64,000 nucleotides of DNA from positions 1 through 64,000 of the forward strand of contig CAVTWT010000039.1 in assembly GCA_963738425.1 (NCBI GenBank), written 5' to 3'. The position numbers and the translations under genes were made by a program. Under the pieces are notes generated by a model. It did no database searches and was not told the origin of the DNA. It saw only the letters and a program-made list of their open reading frames with translations. The DNA is from CADEEN01 sp963738425. Its GTDB lineage: Bacteria > Pseudomonadota > Gammaproteobacteria > Burkholderiales > Burkholderiaceae_C. Each line of letters opens with the position of its first letter. The first letter of the stretch is position 1. Positions 28,933 through 37,219 of this stretch are shown here, in pieces.

Positions 28933-29336
28933 GCCTGGGCAAGGCCGTCGTGAACCACCAGTCCTTTCTTTCTTTCGATTTCAGCCTCAAGCGGGTGGGT
29001 GTGGCCTCGGGCAACAGCCTGACGCAGAGCGCCACGCCGCTGCGCACGATCACCGCCGAGGGCGACGCACGCTTTGTCGCCATCGCCAAGCTGATCGCCG
29101 AGTGGCAGCCCGCGGCACTGGTCGTCGGTGTGCCGTTTCATCCCGACGGCGCGGCGCACGACAATACGCGCCGTGCGCAGCGTTTCGCGCGCCAGTTGGC
29201 CGGGCGATTCGGCCTGCCGGTGCATGAAGTCGATGAGCGCTACACGACGACAGAAGCGCGGTCGCAGGGAGAGCGCGATGTCGATGCCGGCGCCGCGGCG
29301 CTGATCCTCGAACAGTTCCTTCGCAGCAACGCATGA
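28929..29336 (+). CDS. ruvX: Holliday junction resolvase-like RuvX (YqgF)
   Basis: A 135-residue RNase H-fold nuclease of the YqgF family, implicated in pre-16S rRNA 5'-end processing and Holliday-junction resolution. SFDFSLKRVGVASGN supplies the first catalytic Asp, LVVGVPFHPDG the following motif, and VDERYTTTEA with RDVDAGAAALILEQF the remaining acidic residues. Overlaps yqgE upstream and pyrR downstream (ATGA at both ends). Confidence 0.93.
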   Translation: MSLGKAVVNHQSFLSFDFSLKRVGVASGNSLTQSATPLRTITAEGDARFVAIAKLIAEWQPAALVVGVPFHPDGAAHDNTRRAQRFARQLAGRFGLPVHEVDERYTTTEARSQGERDVDAGAAALILEQFLRSNA

Positions 29337-29851
29337 GCACCACCTCACTCACACTCGATGCCGAAGCGCTCTACGGCGCTCTGCGCGACGGCGTGCGCCG
29401 CCTGCTCGCTGACCGCCCAGATGCCGCGCTGGTCGGCATCTGGTCCGGCGGGGCGTGGCTGGCGGCGCGGCTTCAGGCCGATCTGAAGCTGCCCGGCGAA
29501 GCCGGTGTCATCAGCAGCACCTTGCACCGCGATGATTTCGGCGAGCGCGGCCTCGCCGCCGGCGCCGGCACGACCAAGCTGCCGTTCGCGATCGAGGGCC
29601 GCCACGTCGTGCTGATCGACGACGTGCTGTTCACCGGCCGCACGATCCGCGCCGTGCTGAACGAGCTGTATGACTTCGGCCGCCCCGCCAGCGTGTCGCT
29701 GGCCGTGCTGGTCGATCGCGGCGGACGCGAGCTGCCGATCCAGCCTTCGTTCACCGCCGCGCGGGTGACGATTGCGCCGCAACAGCGCCTGGCACTGGCG
29801 CAAGGTGAGGGCGGGCGCTTTGCGTTCGCGGTGCAGAACAAGAGCGAGTGA
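29333..29851 (+). CDS. pyrR: bifunctional pyr operon regulator / uracil phosphoribosyltransferase
   Basis: A 172-residue phosphoribosyltransferase-fold protein. The PRPP-binding loop VVLIDDVLFTGRTIRAVLNE is exact for PyrR, with DFGRPASVSLAVLVDRGGRE and LPIQPSFTA following. In Gram-positives PyrR controls attenuation. Here it lies directly before pyrB and pyrC', its stop overlapping the pyrB start (TGATG), so it may regulate them or act mainly as UPRTase. No attenuator structure was recognised upstream, where coding sequence is continuous. Confidence 0.93.
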   Translation: MSTTSLTLDAEALYGALRDGVRRLLADRPDAALVGIWSGGAWLAARLQADLKLPGEAGVISSTLHRDDFGERGLAAGAGTTKLPFAIEGRHVVLIDDVLFTGRTIRAVLNELYDFGRPASVSLAVLVDRGGRELPIQPSFTAARVTIAPQQRLALAQGEGGRFAFAVQNKSE

Positions 29852-30813
29852 TGCTGTCCAAACTCAACCCACAACTCAACCAGCACGGCGAGCTGATCCA
29901 CTTGCTGTCGATCGAGGGCCTGCCAAGGGCGGTGCTCACACAGATCCTCGACACCGCGGGCACCTTCCTGTCGGTCAACGAGCGCGATGTGAAAAAGGTG
30001 CCGCTGCTGCGCGGCAAAAGCGTGTTCAACCTCTTCTTCGAGAACAGCACGCGCACACGGACGACGTTCGAGATCGCGGCCAAGCGCCTCTCCGCGGACG
30101 TCATCAACCTCGATATCGCGAGGTCCAGCACGGCCAAGGGCGAGAGCCTGCTCGACACCATCGCCAACCTGTCGGCGATGCATGCCGACATGTTCGTCGT
30201 CCGCCACAGCGAGAGCGGCGCGCCTTACCTGATCGCGCAGCACTGCGCGCCGCATGTGCATGTCATCAACGCCGGCGACGGCCGCCACGCGCACCCGACG
30301 CAAGGCCTGCTGGACATGTACACGATCCGCCATTTCAAGGGCGACTTCACGCAGCTCACGGTGGCGATTGTCGGCGACATCGTCAACTCGCGCGTCGCCC
30401 GCTCCGACATCCACGCGCTGACGACGCTCGGCGTGCCCGAGATCCGCGCTGTCGGGCCGAAGACCCTGGTGCCGAATGACCTCGCCGGCATGGGCGTGCG
30501 CGTCTGCCACGACATGGCCGAAGGCATCCGCGACGCCGATGTCATCATCATGCTGCGCCTGCAGAACGAACGCATGAACGGCGCTGTGCTGCCGAGCGCC
30601 GGCGAGTACTTCAAGCGCTTCGGCCTGACAGCGGACAAGCTCGCACTGGCCAAGCCCGATGCGATCGTCATGCACCCGGGGCCGATCAACCGCGGCGTCG
30701 AGATCGACTCGACGGTGGCCGATGGCCGCGCCAGCGTGATCCTGCCGCAGGTGACGTTTGGCATCGCGGTGCGGATGGCGGTGATGTGCACGATCGCGGG
30801 GAACGTCGCATGA
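29851..30813 (+). CDS. pyrB: aspartate carbamoyltransferase catalytic subunit
   Basis: Second step of de novo pyrimidine synthesis. The 320-residue protein has the carbamoyl-phosphate site NLFFENSTRTRTTFEIAAKR, the loop SSTAKGESLLDTIANL, HPTQGLLDMYTIR and MRLQNERM. The aspartate domain ends HPGPINRGVEID. Lacking a nearby pyrI and followed by an HxH-less dihydroorotase, it fits the class A dodecameric PyrB/PyrC' type. Overlaps pyrR upstream and pyrC' downstream. Confidence 0.96.
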   Translation: MLSKLNPQLNQHGELIHLLSIEGLPRAVLTQILDTAGTFLSVNERDVKKVPLLRGKSVFNLFFENSTRTRTTFEIAAKRLSADVINLDIARSSTAKGESLLDTIANLSAMHADMFVVRHSESGAPYLIAQHCAPHVHVINAGDGRHAHPTQGLLDMYTIRHFKGDFTQLTVAIVGDIVNSRVARSDIHALTTLGVPEIRAVGPKTLVPNDLAGMGVRVCHDMAEGIRDADVIIMLRLQNERMNGAVLPSAGEYFKRFGLTADKLALAKPDAIVMHPGPINRGVEIDSTVADGRASVILPQVTFGIAVRMAVMCTIAGNVA

Positions 30814-32126
30814 AGCTGCTGATCAAGAACGGCCGCCTGATCGACCCCGCGAGCGGCCTCGACCGTACCGGCGATCTCGCGATCGCTGGCGACCGCATCG
30901 TTGCGCTCGGCGATGTGCCACGCGAGTTTGAAGCCGAGCGCACGATCGATGCGAGCGGCCTCGTTGTTGGGCCGGGCCTCGTCGATCTGGCCGCGCGGCT
31001 GCGCGAGCCGGGCCACGAGCACGAAGGCATGCTGGAGAGCGAACTGGCCGCCGCTGCGGCCGGCGGCGTGACGAGCCTGGTCTGCCCGCCCGACACCGAC
31101 CCGCCGCTCGACGAGCCCGGCCTGGTCGAAATGTTGAAATTCCGCGCGCGCAAACTCTCGCGCTGCCGCGTCTTCCCGCTCGGTGCGTTGACGCGCGGCC
31201 TGGCCGGAGAAGCGCTGACCGAGATGGCCGAGCTCACCGAGTCGGGCTGCGTCGGTTTTTCGCAGGCCGATGCGCGGATCACGAACACGCTGACACTGCA
31301 GCGCGCGCTGCAATACGCCGCGACCTTTGGCTACACGGTGTGGCTGCAGCCCCGAGATCCGTGGCTCGGCGTCGGCGTGGCAGCCAGCGGTGCCGTGGCC
31401 ACACGCCTCGGCCTCGCAGGCATCCCGGTGGCGGCGGAGACCATCGCGCTGTTCACGATCTTCGAGTTGATGCGCGCGACCGGCGCGCGCGTGCATCTGG
31501 AGCGGCTCTCGAGTGCGGCCGGCGTCGAGCTGGTGCGCCAGTCCAAGGCCGAGGGCTTGCCGCTGACCGCCGACGTCAGCATCAATTCGCTGCACCTGAC
31601 CGACATGGACATCGGCTACTTCAACTCCGCGCTTCGTCTGACGCCGCCAGTGCGTCAGCAGCGCGACCGTGACGCCCTGCAAGCCGCGCTGGCCGACGGC
31701 ACGATCGACGCGCTGGTGTCGGACCACACGCCGGTCGATGCCGACGAAAAGACGCTGCCGTTCGCCGAGGCCACGCCGGGCGCAACCGGCTTGGAACTGT
31801 TGCTCGGCTTGGCGCTGCGTTGGGGCGAGCAGCGCGGCCTGGCGCTGCCGGCCACGTTGGCGCGCATCACCAGTGAGCCGGTGCGCGTGCTCGGTGGCGC
31901 GATCGGCACGCTGTCCGCGAGTGCCGGCCGATTGGTCGAAGGCGGTGTCGCCGACATCTGCGTGTTCGATCCGAACGTGCGCTGGCAGGTCAGCGACGCC
32001 ACGCTCGTCAGCCAGGGCAAGCACACACCATTCGCGTTTGCGACCAGCGGCTTCGAAATGATGGGCCGCGTGCGCACGACGTTGGTGGCCGGCAGCGTCG
32101 CCTACGAGGCTGCGCCACTCAAGTGA
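30810..32126 (+). CDS. dihydroorotase-like PyrC' (probably non-catalytic)
   Basis: A 438-residue amidohydrolase-fold protein. The family normally has a metal-binding HxH in D-x-H-x-H-LREPG, but here it reads VDLAARLREPGHEHEGM, so both ligands are missing. The later SLHLTDMDIGYFNSALRLTP and LVSDHTPVDADEK segments are retained. This is the pattern of PyrC' (PyrX), an inactive partner that assembles with PyrB in pseudomonads and beta-proteobacteria. Overlaps pyrB (ATGA) and the following acyltransferase gene (GTGA). An active PyrC must be encoded elsewhere. Confidence 0.9.
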   Translation: MKLLIKNGRLIDPASGLDRTGDLAIAGDRIVALGDVPREFEAERTIDASGLVVGPGLVDLAARLREPGHEHEGMLESELAAAAAGGVTSLVCPPDTDPPLDEPGLVEMLKFRARKLSRCRVFPLGALTRGLAGEALTEMAELTESGCVGFSQADARITNTLTLQRALQYAATFGYTVWLQPRDPWLGVGVAASGAVATRLGLAGIPVAAETIALFTIFELMRATGARVHLERLSSAAGVELVRQSKAEGLPLTADVSINSLHLTDMDIGYFNSALRLTPPVRQQRDRDALQAALADGTIDALVSDHTPVDADEKTLPFAEATPGATGLELLLGLALRWGEQRGLALPATLARITSEPVRVLGGAIGTLSASAGRLVEGGVADICVFDPNVRWQVSDATLVSQGKHTPFAFATSGFEMMGRVRTTLVAGSVAYEAAPLK

Positions 32127-32863
32127 CGCGCGGGCTCGTCGGCACGTGGCGCATCGCGCGCCTGCTGGTGCATGGCCTGCACGGTCTGACGATCATCCTG
32201 CTGCGCTTTGGCGCTTACAGCGCCGCGCAGCGCCATGCGCGCATCCAGTGGTGGTCGGCCAAGCTGCTGCGCCTGATCGGCATCACGCTGCACGTGCAAG
32301 GCGCGCCGCGGCCGGGCGCCAAGCTCATCGTCTCGAACCATGTGTCGTGGCTCGACATCGCGGCCATCCACGCGGTGATTCCCGAAGCGCACTTCGTTTC
32401 CAAGGCCGATGTGAAGCAGTGGCCGCTGATCGGCAAGCTCGTCGCGGGCGCCGGCACCTTGTTCATCGAGCGCGAGAAGAAGCGCGACGCGTTGCGTGTC
32501 GTGCACCAGATGGCTGCGGCGCTGCAGGCCGGCGACACAGTGGCCGTGTTCCCGGAAGGCACCACGGGCGACGGCCGCACGCTGCTGCCGTTTCACGCCA
32601 ACCTGCTGCACGCGGCGGTCACCACCGCCACGCCGGTGCAGCCGGTGGTGCTGCGCTTCTTCGATGCCCAGCACGTTGTCAGCCCGTTGGCCGAGTTCCT
32701 CGGCGAGACGACGCTCGCGCAAAGTGCGTGGCGGTTTGTCTGCGCGCGCGGCTTGAACGTCGAAGTCAAGGTCCTCACGGCGCAGGGCACGGCGCATGCC
32801 GACCGGCGCGCGCTGGCAGAGCATTTGCGCGAGACGATTGCGGCGGAATTGCCGCTGGCGTAG
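32123..32863 (+). CDS. 1-acyl-sn-glycerol-3-phosphate acyltransferase (PlsC-like)
   Basis: A 246-residue membrane-associated acyltransferase. The catalytic HxxxxD motif lies in LIVSNHVSWLDIAAIHAVIP, substrate motifs in GTLFIEREKKRDAL and AVFPEGTTGDGRTLLPFH, and one N-terminal hydrophobic segment is present. The GTG start overlaps the pyrC' stop. It may make phosphatidic acid or acylate another lipid (OlsA-type); sequence alone does not decide. Its end abuts the convergent gpmA with no gap. Confidence 0.9.
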   Translation: MTRGLVGTWRIARLLVHGLHGLTIILLRFGAYSAAQRHARIQWWSAKLLRLIGITLHVQGAPRPGAKLIVSNHVSWLDIAAIHAVIPEAHFVSKADVKQWPLIGKLVAGAGTLFIEREKKRDALRVVHQMAAALQAGDTVAVFPEGTTGDGRTLLPFHANLLHAAVTTATPVQPVVLRFFDAQHVVSPLAEFLGETTLAQSAWRFVCARGLNVEVKVLTAQGTAHADRRALAEHLRETIAAELPLA

Positions 32864-33610
32864 CTACGCTTTCTTGCCCTGCGCCGCCACGGCAGCAGCC
32901 GCCTTGGCCGCCGCTTCCGGGTCACCCAGGTAGTAGTGCCGGATCGGCTTCAGATCCGCATCGAGCTCATAGACCAGCGGGATGCCGTTCGGAATGTTCA
33001 GGCCGACGATCTCGGCGTCACCGATGCCATCGAGGTACTTCACCAGCGCACGGATGGAGTTGCCATGCGCGGCAATGACGAGACGCTGGCCGCTCTGGAT
33101 CGCCGGCGCGAGGGTGTCGTTCCAGCAGGGCATCACGCGCGCCACGGTGTCCTTCAGGCATTCGGTCAGCGGAACTTGCGACGGCGCCAGCTTGGCGTAG
33201 CGCAGATCGCCGCGTTCGCTGCGCGGGTCGTTGGCGTCCAACAGCGGCGGCGGCACGTCGTAGCTGCGGCGCCAGATCAGCACCTGATCATCGCCGTACT
33301 GCTTGGCCGTTTCGGCCTTGTTCAGACCTTGCAGCGCGCCATAGTGGCGCTCGTTCAGCCGCCAGTCGTTCTTCACCGGCACCCAGGTGCGCTCCATCAC
33401 ATCGAGCGCATGCCACAACGTCCAGATGGCGCGCTTCAGCACCGAGGTCACGGCAAGGTCGAACTCGTAGCCAGCTTCCTTGAGCAGTTGCCCCGACTGG
33501 CGCGCTTGCGCCACGCCGGTGTCGGTGAGCGGTACGTCGGTCCAGCCGGTGAAACGGTTCTCGAGGTTCCAGGTCGACTCGCCGTGGCGGATGAGGACAA
33601 GCTTGTGCAT
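32864..33610 (-). CDS. gpmA: 2,3-bisphosphoglycerate-dependent phosphoglycerate mutase
   Basis: Glycolytic interconversion of 3- and 2-phosphoglycerate. The 248-residue protein has the phosphohistidine motif LVLIRHGESTWNLENRFTGW, LNERHYGALQGLNKAETA and the second His in LVIAAHGNSIRALVKYLDGI, followed by NIPNGIPLVYELD. The C-terminal Ala-rich tail is ordinary. It starts at 33610, divergent from the rhodanese gene. Confidence 0.96.
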   Translation of the reverse strand: MHKLVLIRHGESTWNLENRFTGWTDVPLTDTGVAQARQSGQLLKEAGYEFDLAVTSVLKRAIWTLWHALDVMERTWVPVKNDWRLNERHYGALQGLNKAETAKQYGDDQVLIWRRSYDVPPPLLDANDPRSERGDLRYAKLAPSQVPLTECLKDTVARVMPCWNDTLAPAIQSGQRLVIAAHGNSIRALVKYLDGIGDAEIVGLNIPNGIPLVYELDADLKPIRHYYLGDPEAAAKAAAAVAAQGKKA

Positions 33611-33679
33611 GGCAGGAACAGGGGTCCGGGAGGGGCTGGATTGTATGATTCGCGCCCCTTGCTCTCTGCGTGATCTGCC

Positions 33680-34096
33680 GTGCTCGAGTTCCTGTTGAAG
33701 AATTGGATGTTGGTCCTGACCGCGCTCGTGTCGGGTTTCTTTCTGGTGTGGCCACAGATCAAGGGCAAGGGCGGGGCCGGCAGCGTGAGCGCAGACGAGG
33801 CGGTACGTCTGATCAACCGCGAGAAGGCGGTGCTGATCGACGTCAGCGAGCCCGATGAGTTTGCCAAGGGCCACGCCAATGGCTCACGCAATGTGCCGCT
33901 CGGCAAGCTCGAGGGCTCGAAAGACTTGCCGAGCAACAAGGCGCTGCCGCTGGTGGTGGTCTGCCCCACCGGTTCGCGCGCCTCGCGCGCAGCCGGTCTG
34001 TTGCGCAAGGCGGGCTACGAGAAGGCGCAGGCCTTGGCGGGCGGCCTCGGCGCGTGGCGAGAAGCCAAGTTGCCGGTCGAGAAGAACGCCGCTTGA
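33680..34096 (+). CDS. membrane-anchored rhodanese-like protein
   Basis: A 138-residue protein with an N-terminal membrane helix (NWMLVLTALVSGFFLVWP) and a rhodanese domain: SVSADEAVRLINREKAVLID, FAKGHANGSRNVPLG and the active-site loop VVVCPTGSRASRAAGLLRKA (Cys in CPTGSR). GTG start at 33680. It may carry sulfane sulfur or act in thiol chemistry. Gene order rhodanese-grxC-secB-gpsA-trmL is typical of beta-proteobacteria. Confidence 0.9.
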   Translation: MLEFLLKNWMLVLTALVSGFFLVWPQIKGKGGAGSVSADEAVRLINREKAVLIDVSEPDEFAKGHANGSRNVPLGKLEGSKDLPSNKALPLVVVCPTGSRASRAAGLLRKAGYEKAQALAGGLGAWREAKLPVEKNAA

Positions 34097-34186
34097 GGCA
34101 ACGCGTGGAAAAATCCGCAGCGTAGGTTGTCGAGGGCATTGCTCAACGTCCTGCAACCCAGTGCGAAGTCACGGACAATTCAGTTC

Positions 34187-34453
34187 ATGAATACCGTGCG
34201 CATGTACACCACCCAGGTCTGCCCCTTCTGCCTGCGTGCCAAGGCACTGCTCAAGCAACGCGGTGTCGCGGCGATCGAAGAAATCCGCATCGATCTCGAT
34301 GCGGCGCAGCGCGAGAAGATGGTCGAGACGACGGGCCGCCGCACCGTGCCGCAGATCTTCATTGGCGATACGCATGTCGGTGGCTGCGACGACCTGATCG
34401 CGCTCGATCAGAAGGGCGGCTTGATGCCGCTCCTTGCTGCGTCGGCCTCCTGA
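34187..34453 (+). CDS. grxC: glutaredoxin 3
   Basis: An 88-residue dithiol glutaredoxin: VRMYTTQVCPFCLRAKALLK with active site CPFC, RRTVPQIFIGDTHVGGCDDL with the cis-Pro and glutathione-binding GG. Uses glutathione to reduce protein disulfides. The start at 34187 was chosen by comparison of length with the family; upstream in-frame codons lack similarity. Confidence 0.95.
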   Translation: MNTVRMYTTQVCPFCLRAKALLKQRGVAAIEEIRIDLDAAQREKMVETTGRRTVPQIFIGDTHVGGCDDLIALDQKGGLMPLLAASAS

Positions 34454-34471
34454 GATAATCCTGCCCGCACA

Positions 34472-34492
34472 AACCCGCTGACCCAGCGGGTT
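34472..34492 (+). terminator. possible terminator hairpin between grxC and secB
   Basis: AACCCGCTG-ACC-CAGCGGGTT forms a perfect 9-bp stem with a 3-base loop 19 bp after the grxC stop. The trailing TTCATCACTTTT is only moderately U-rich, so it may be a weak or leaky terminator. Confidence 0.5.
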
Positions 34493-34515
34493 CATCACTT
34501 TTGGACGCACCCACC

Positions 34516-34980
34516 ATGGCCGACGCCCCGGACACCAATCCCGTCTTCAACATCCAGCGCATGTACCTCAAGGACCTGTCGCTGGAGCAGCCGAATTCGC
34601 CGCAGATCCTGCTCGACCAGCAGCAGCCCAACGTCGACATCAACCTGGCCATCTCCGCCGAGACGGTGGCCGAGGGCATTTACGAGGTCTGTGTCACTGC
34701 GACGGTCACGACCAAGTTGGCCGAGCGCACGTTGTTCCTGATCGAGGCCAAGCAGGCCGGCATCTTCGAGCTGCGCAACCTCGGTGAGCAGACGCAGGCC
34801 ATCCTCGGCATCGCCTGCCCGGGCATGGTCTATCCGTACTTGCGCGCGATCGTTTCCGACGTCTGCACGCGCGCCGGCTTCCCGCCGGTGACGCTGTCGG
34901 AAGTGAATTTCCAGGCGATGTTCGAAGCGCAGCAGCAGCAACTGGCGGCGCAGGGCAACGGGGCGACGTCCGTCAACTAG
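34516..34980 (+). CDS. secB: protein-export chaperone SecB
   Basis: A 154-residue cytosolic chaperone that keeps preproteins unfolded and delivers them to SecA. FNIQRMYLKDLSLEQPNSPQ, PNVDINLAISAETVAEGIYE, FLIEAKQAGIFELRN, CPGMVYPYLRAIVSDVCTRA and GFPPVTLSEVNFQAMFE are diagnostic, and the Gln-rich tail is normal. The ATG at 34516 is chosen; a TTG at 34501 would add five residues. Confidence 0.96.
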   Translation: MADAPDTNPVFNIQRMYLKDLSLEQPNSPQILLDQQQPNVDINLAISAETVAEGIYEVCVTATVTTKLAERTLFLIEAKQAGIFELRNLGEQTQAILGIACPGMVYPYLRAIVSDVCTRAGFPPVTLSEVNFQAMFEAQQQQLAAQGNGATSVN

Positions 34981-35003
34981 AGCCGTCTCACGATGGGCCG
35001 TCG

Positions 35004-35984
35004 ATGAACGTCACGCTGCTCGGCGCCGGCGCCTGGGGCACGGCGCTCGCAGTGCAGGCGGCGTCGCGTCACGCGGTGGTGTTGTGGGCGCGCGATGCCG
35101 CTCACGCCGGCGCGATGGCCACCGCGCACGAGAACGCGCGCTACCTGCCTGGTGTGGCTTTGCCGCCGGCGCTGGCGATCAGCGCCGATCTCTGCGCTGC
35201 GTTGCGCCACGCCGATGGCGGCTTGGCCGTGATCGCCACGCCGATGTCGGGCCTGCGCGAGATGCTGGCCGCTGTGCCAGGCGGCGCGCGCGTGCTCTGG
35301 CTGTGCAAGGGTTTCGAAGCCGGCACCGGTCTGCTCGGTCACGAAGTGGCGCGCGAGGTGCGCGCGCAGGCAGCCTGCGGGGTGCTGTCCGGCCCGAGCT
35401 TTGCCGAGGAGGTGGCGCGCGACCAGCCGACTGCGCTCGTGGCCGCCAGCACGGACGAAGCATTGCGCGACGCCGCGGCGGAGGTCTTTCACAGCGACGT
35501 GCTGCGGATCTACACCAGCAGTGACCCGGTCGGCGTCGAAGTCGGCGGCGCTGTCAAGAACGTGATGGCCATCGCCACCGGCTTGTGCGATGGCTTGCAA
35601 GCCGGTCTCAACGCGCGCGCCGCGCTGATCACGCGCGGCCTGGCCGAGATGACACGGCTGGGTGTCGCGCTCGGCGCGCGCGCCGAAACCTTCATGGGCC
35701 TGTCGGGCCTTGGTGACTTGGTGCTGACTGCCACCGGCGAGCTGTCGCGCAACCGCAAGGTCGGCATGCGCCTCGCCCAAGGCGTGCCCTTGGCGCAAGT
35801 GCTCGCCGAGCTCGGCCACGTGGCCGAAGGCGTGTACAGCGCGCCGGTGGTGCTGCAACGAGCGCGCTCGATGGGCGTCGAGATGCCGATCACGCAATGT
35901 GTCGTTGCCGTGCTCGATGGACGGCTCGACGCTGCCGAGGCGATGCGCCTGCTGATGGCTCGCGAAGCCCGCAGCGAAAACTGA
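35004..35984 (+). CDS. gpsA: glycerol-3-phosphate dehydrogenase [NAD(P)+]
   Basis: Reduces dihydroxyacetone phosphate to sn-glycerol-3-phosphate for phospholipid synthesis. The 326-residue protein has the dinucleotide fold MNVTLLGAGAWGTALAVQAA, LWLCKGFEAGTGLLGHEVA, VLSGPSFAEEVARDQPTALV, catalytic Lys in VGGAVKNVMAIATGLCDGLQ, and SGLGDLVLTATGELSRNRKVG. Follows secB by 23 bp. Convergent with trmL, with no gap. Confidence 0.96.
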   Translation: MNVTLLGAGAWGTALAVQAASRHAVVLWARDAAHAGAMATAHENARYLPGVALPPALAISADLCAALRHADGGLAVIATPMSGLREMLAAVPGGARVLWLCKGFEAGTGLLGHEVAREVRAQAACGVLSGPSFAEEVARDQPTALVAASTDEALRDAAAEVFHSDVLRIYTSSDPVGVEVGGAVKNVMAIATGLCDGLQAGLNARAALITRGLAEMTRLGVALGARAETFMGLSGLGDLVLTATGELSRNRKVGMRLAQGVPLAQVLAELGHVAEGVYSAPVVLQRARSMGVEMPITQCVVAVLDGRLDAAEAMRLLMAREARSEN

Positions 35985-36455
35985 CTACCCTGCGCCCGCG
36001 TAGCCGCACTGCCGCCACGCCTCGAACACCGCCACCGCAACCGCGTTGCTCAAGTTGAGACTGCGCTGGCCCGTGCGCATGGGCAGGCGCACGCGGTGCG
36101 CATCGTCGAAGCTGTCTCTCAGTGCTGAGGGCAGCCCTGTCGTCTCACTGCCGAAGACCAACCAGTCGCCGGCTTGCCAAGCCACGTCGGCGAATGGCTG
36201 GCTGCCGCGTGTGGTGAAAGCGAACATGCGCCGCGGGTCTGGCTGCTCTGCTCGCACGAAGCCAGCCCACGACGCGTGGCGCTGCACGGCGGTGTACTCG
36301 TGGTAGTCGAGTCCAGCTCGTTGCAGTTGTTTGTCGTCCATCGAAAAACCGAGAGGCTCGATCAGGTGCAGGGCACATCCGGTGTTCGCTGCCAGGCGGA
36401 TCACGTTGCCGGTGTTGGGCGGGATCTCGGGGTGGACGAGGACGATGTTGAACAT
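35985..36455 (-). CDS. trmL: tRNA (cytidine/uridine-2'-O-)-methyltransferase TrmL
   Basis: A 156-residue SPOUT-fold methylase modifying the wobble base of tRNA-Leu. MFNIVLVHPEIPPNTGNVIR, LAANTGCALHLIEPLGFSMD, LVFGSETTGLPSAL and the knot segment RSLNLSNAVAVAVFEAWRQC are diagnostic. The start at 36455 was chosen because family members begin MFNIVL; an upstream ATG would add 12 residues overlapping the comF stop. Confidence 0.94.
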   Translation of the reverse strand: MFNIVLVHPEIPPNTGNVIRLAANTGCALHLIEPLGFSMDDKQLQRAGLDYHEYTAVQRHASWAGFVRAEQPDPRRMFAFTTRGSQPFADVAWQAGDWLVFGSETTGLPSALRDSFDDAHRVRLPMRTGQRSLNLSNAVAVAVFEAWRQCGYAGAG

Positions 36456-36466
36456 GTTCGTCGAAC

Positions 36467-37141
36467 TCAAGGGGTGCGCGCAAAGACCCACATCTGCACC
36501 GACGCAGCGCCGCCCCCGAGCAGCGTGCGCGCCGCTTCGGCGGCGGTGGCGCCGGTGGTCATGACGTCATCGACCAGTGCGACGTCTTGTCCGTGCAGCG
36601 TTGTGGTGGCGCCCGGTGCGAGCGCAAAGGCGCCACGGATCGCCCGCGCGCGCTCCTCTCGCGGCAGGTCGGCCAGGTGCGGCGTTTCGACCCGGCGCGC
36701 CAACAACCCGGCTTCCGAGCGCAGATGCAGTCGCGCTGCGACGCGCCGTGCGAGCTCCCAGGCCTGATTCATGCCGCGCTCGGTCTGGCGGCCCCGGCCG
36801 AGCGGGACGGGCAACACGAGTGGCGGCAGTGCTGCACCGCTGTTGCGCACGGCGTCGGCCAGAAGCTGGGCGAGCCCATCGCTCAAGTCGAGCGCCGCAT
36901 GAAATTTCAGCGCTGTCACGAGGCCGCTCCACGGAAAAGCGTAGTCCACCGCCGCCACCGCGTGCGCAAACGGCAATGGTGCAGTGATGCAGGCGCCGCA
37001 CCGCTGCACGCCGGAAGGCAAGGCGATCGCGCAACCGACACAGCGTGGCCGCGTTGCGCCGTGCCGCGAGACGCATTCAACACAGACGCGTTGCGCGCTC
37101 CAGCCGCGGCAGACGGCGCATTGCGTGGGCAGGTCGAACAT
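36467..37141 (-). CDS. ComF-family phosphoribosyltransferase-like protein
   Basis: A 224-residue ComF family protein with an N-terminal zinc-finger-like region (CAVCRGWSAQRVCVECV, then CVGCAIALPSGVQRCGACI) and a PRTase fold with the loop VALVDDVMTTGATAAEAART. LVLPVPLGRGRQTERGMNQA is the second hallmark. In transformable bacteria ComF takes part in DNA uptake or processing; elsewhere its function is unclear. Divergent from the methyltransferase gene. Confidence 0.9.
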   Translation of the reverse strand: MFDLPTQCAVCRGWSAQRVCVECVSRHGATRPRCVGCAIALPSGVQRCGACITAPLPFAHAVAAVDYAFPWSGLVTALKFHAALDLSDGLAQLLADAVRNSGAALPPLVLPVPLGRGRQTERGMNQAWELARRVAARLHLRSEAGLLARRVETPHLADLPREERARAIRGAFALAPGATTTLHGQDVALVDDVMTTGATAAEAARTLLGGGAASVQMWVFARTP

Positions 37142-37219
37142 GGCCGTCAATATACTGAGACATGGCTCAGGAACGCTTCGACGACCGAGACGCAGCGTTG
37201 CTCGAGCGGCGCCCATGAG

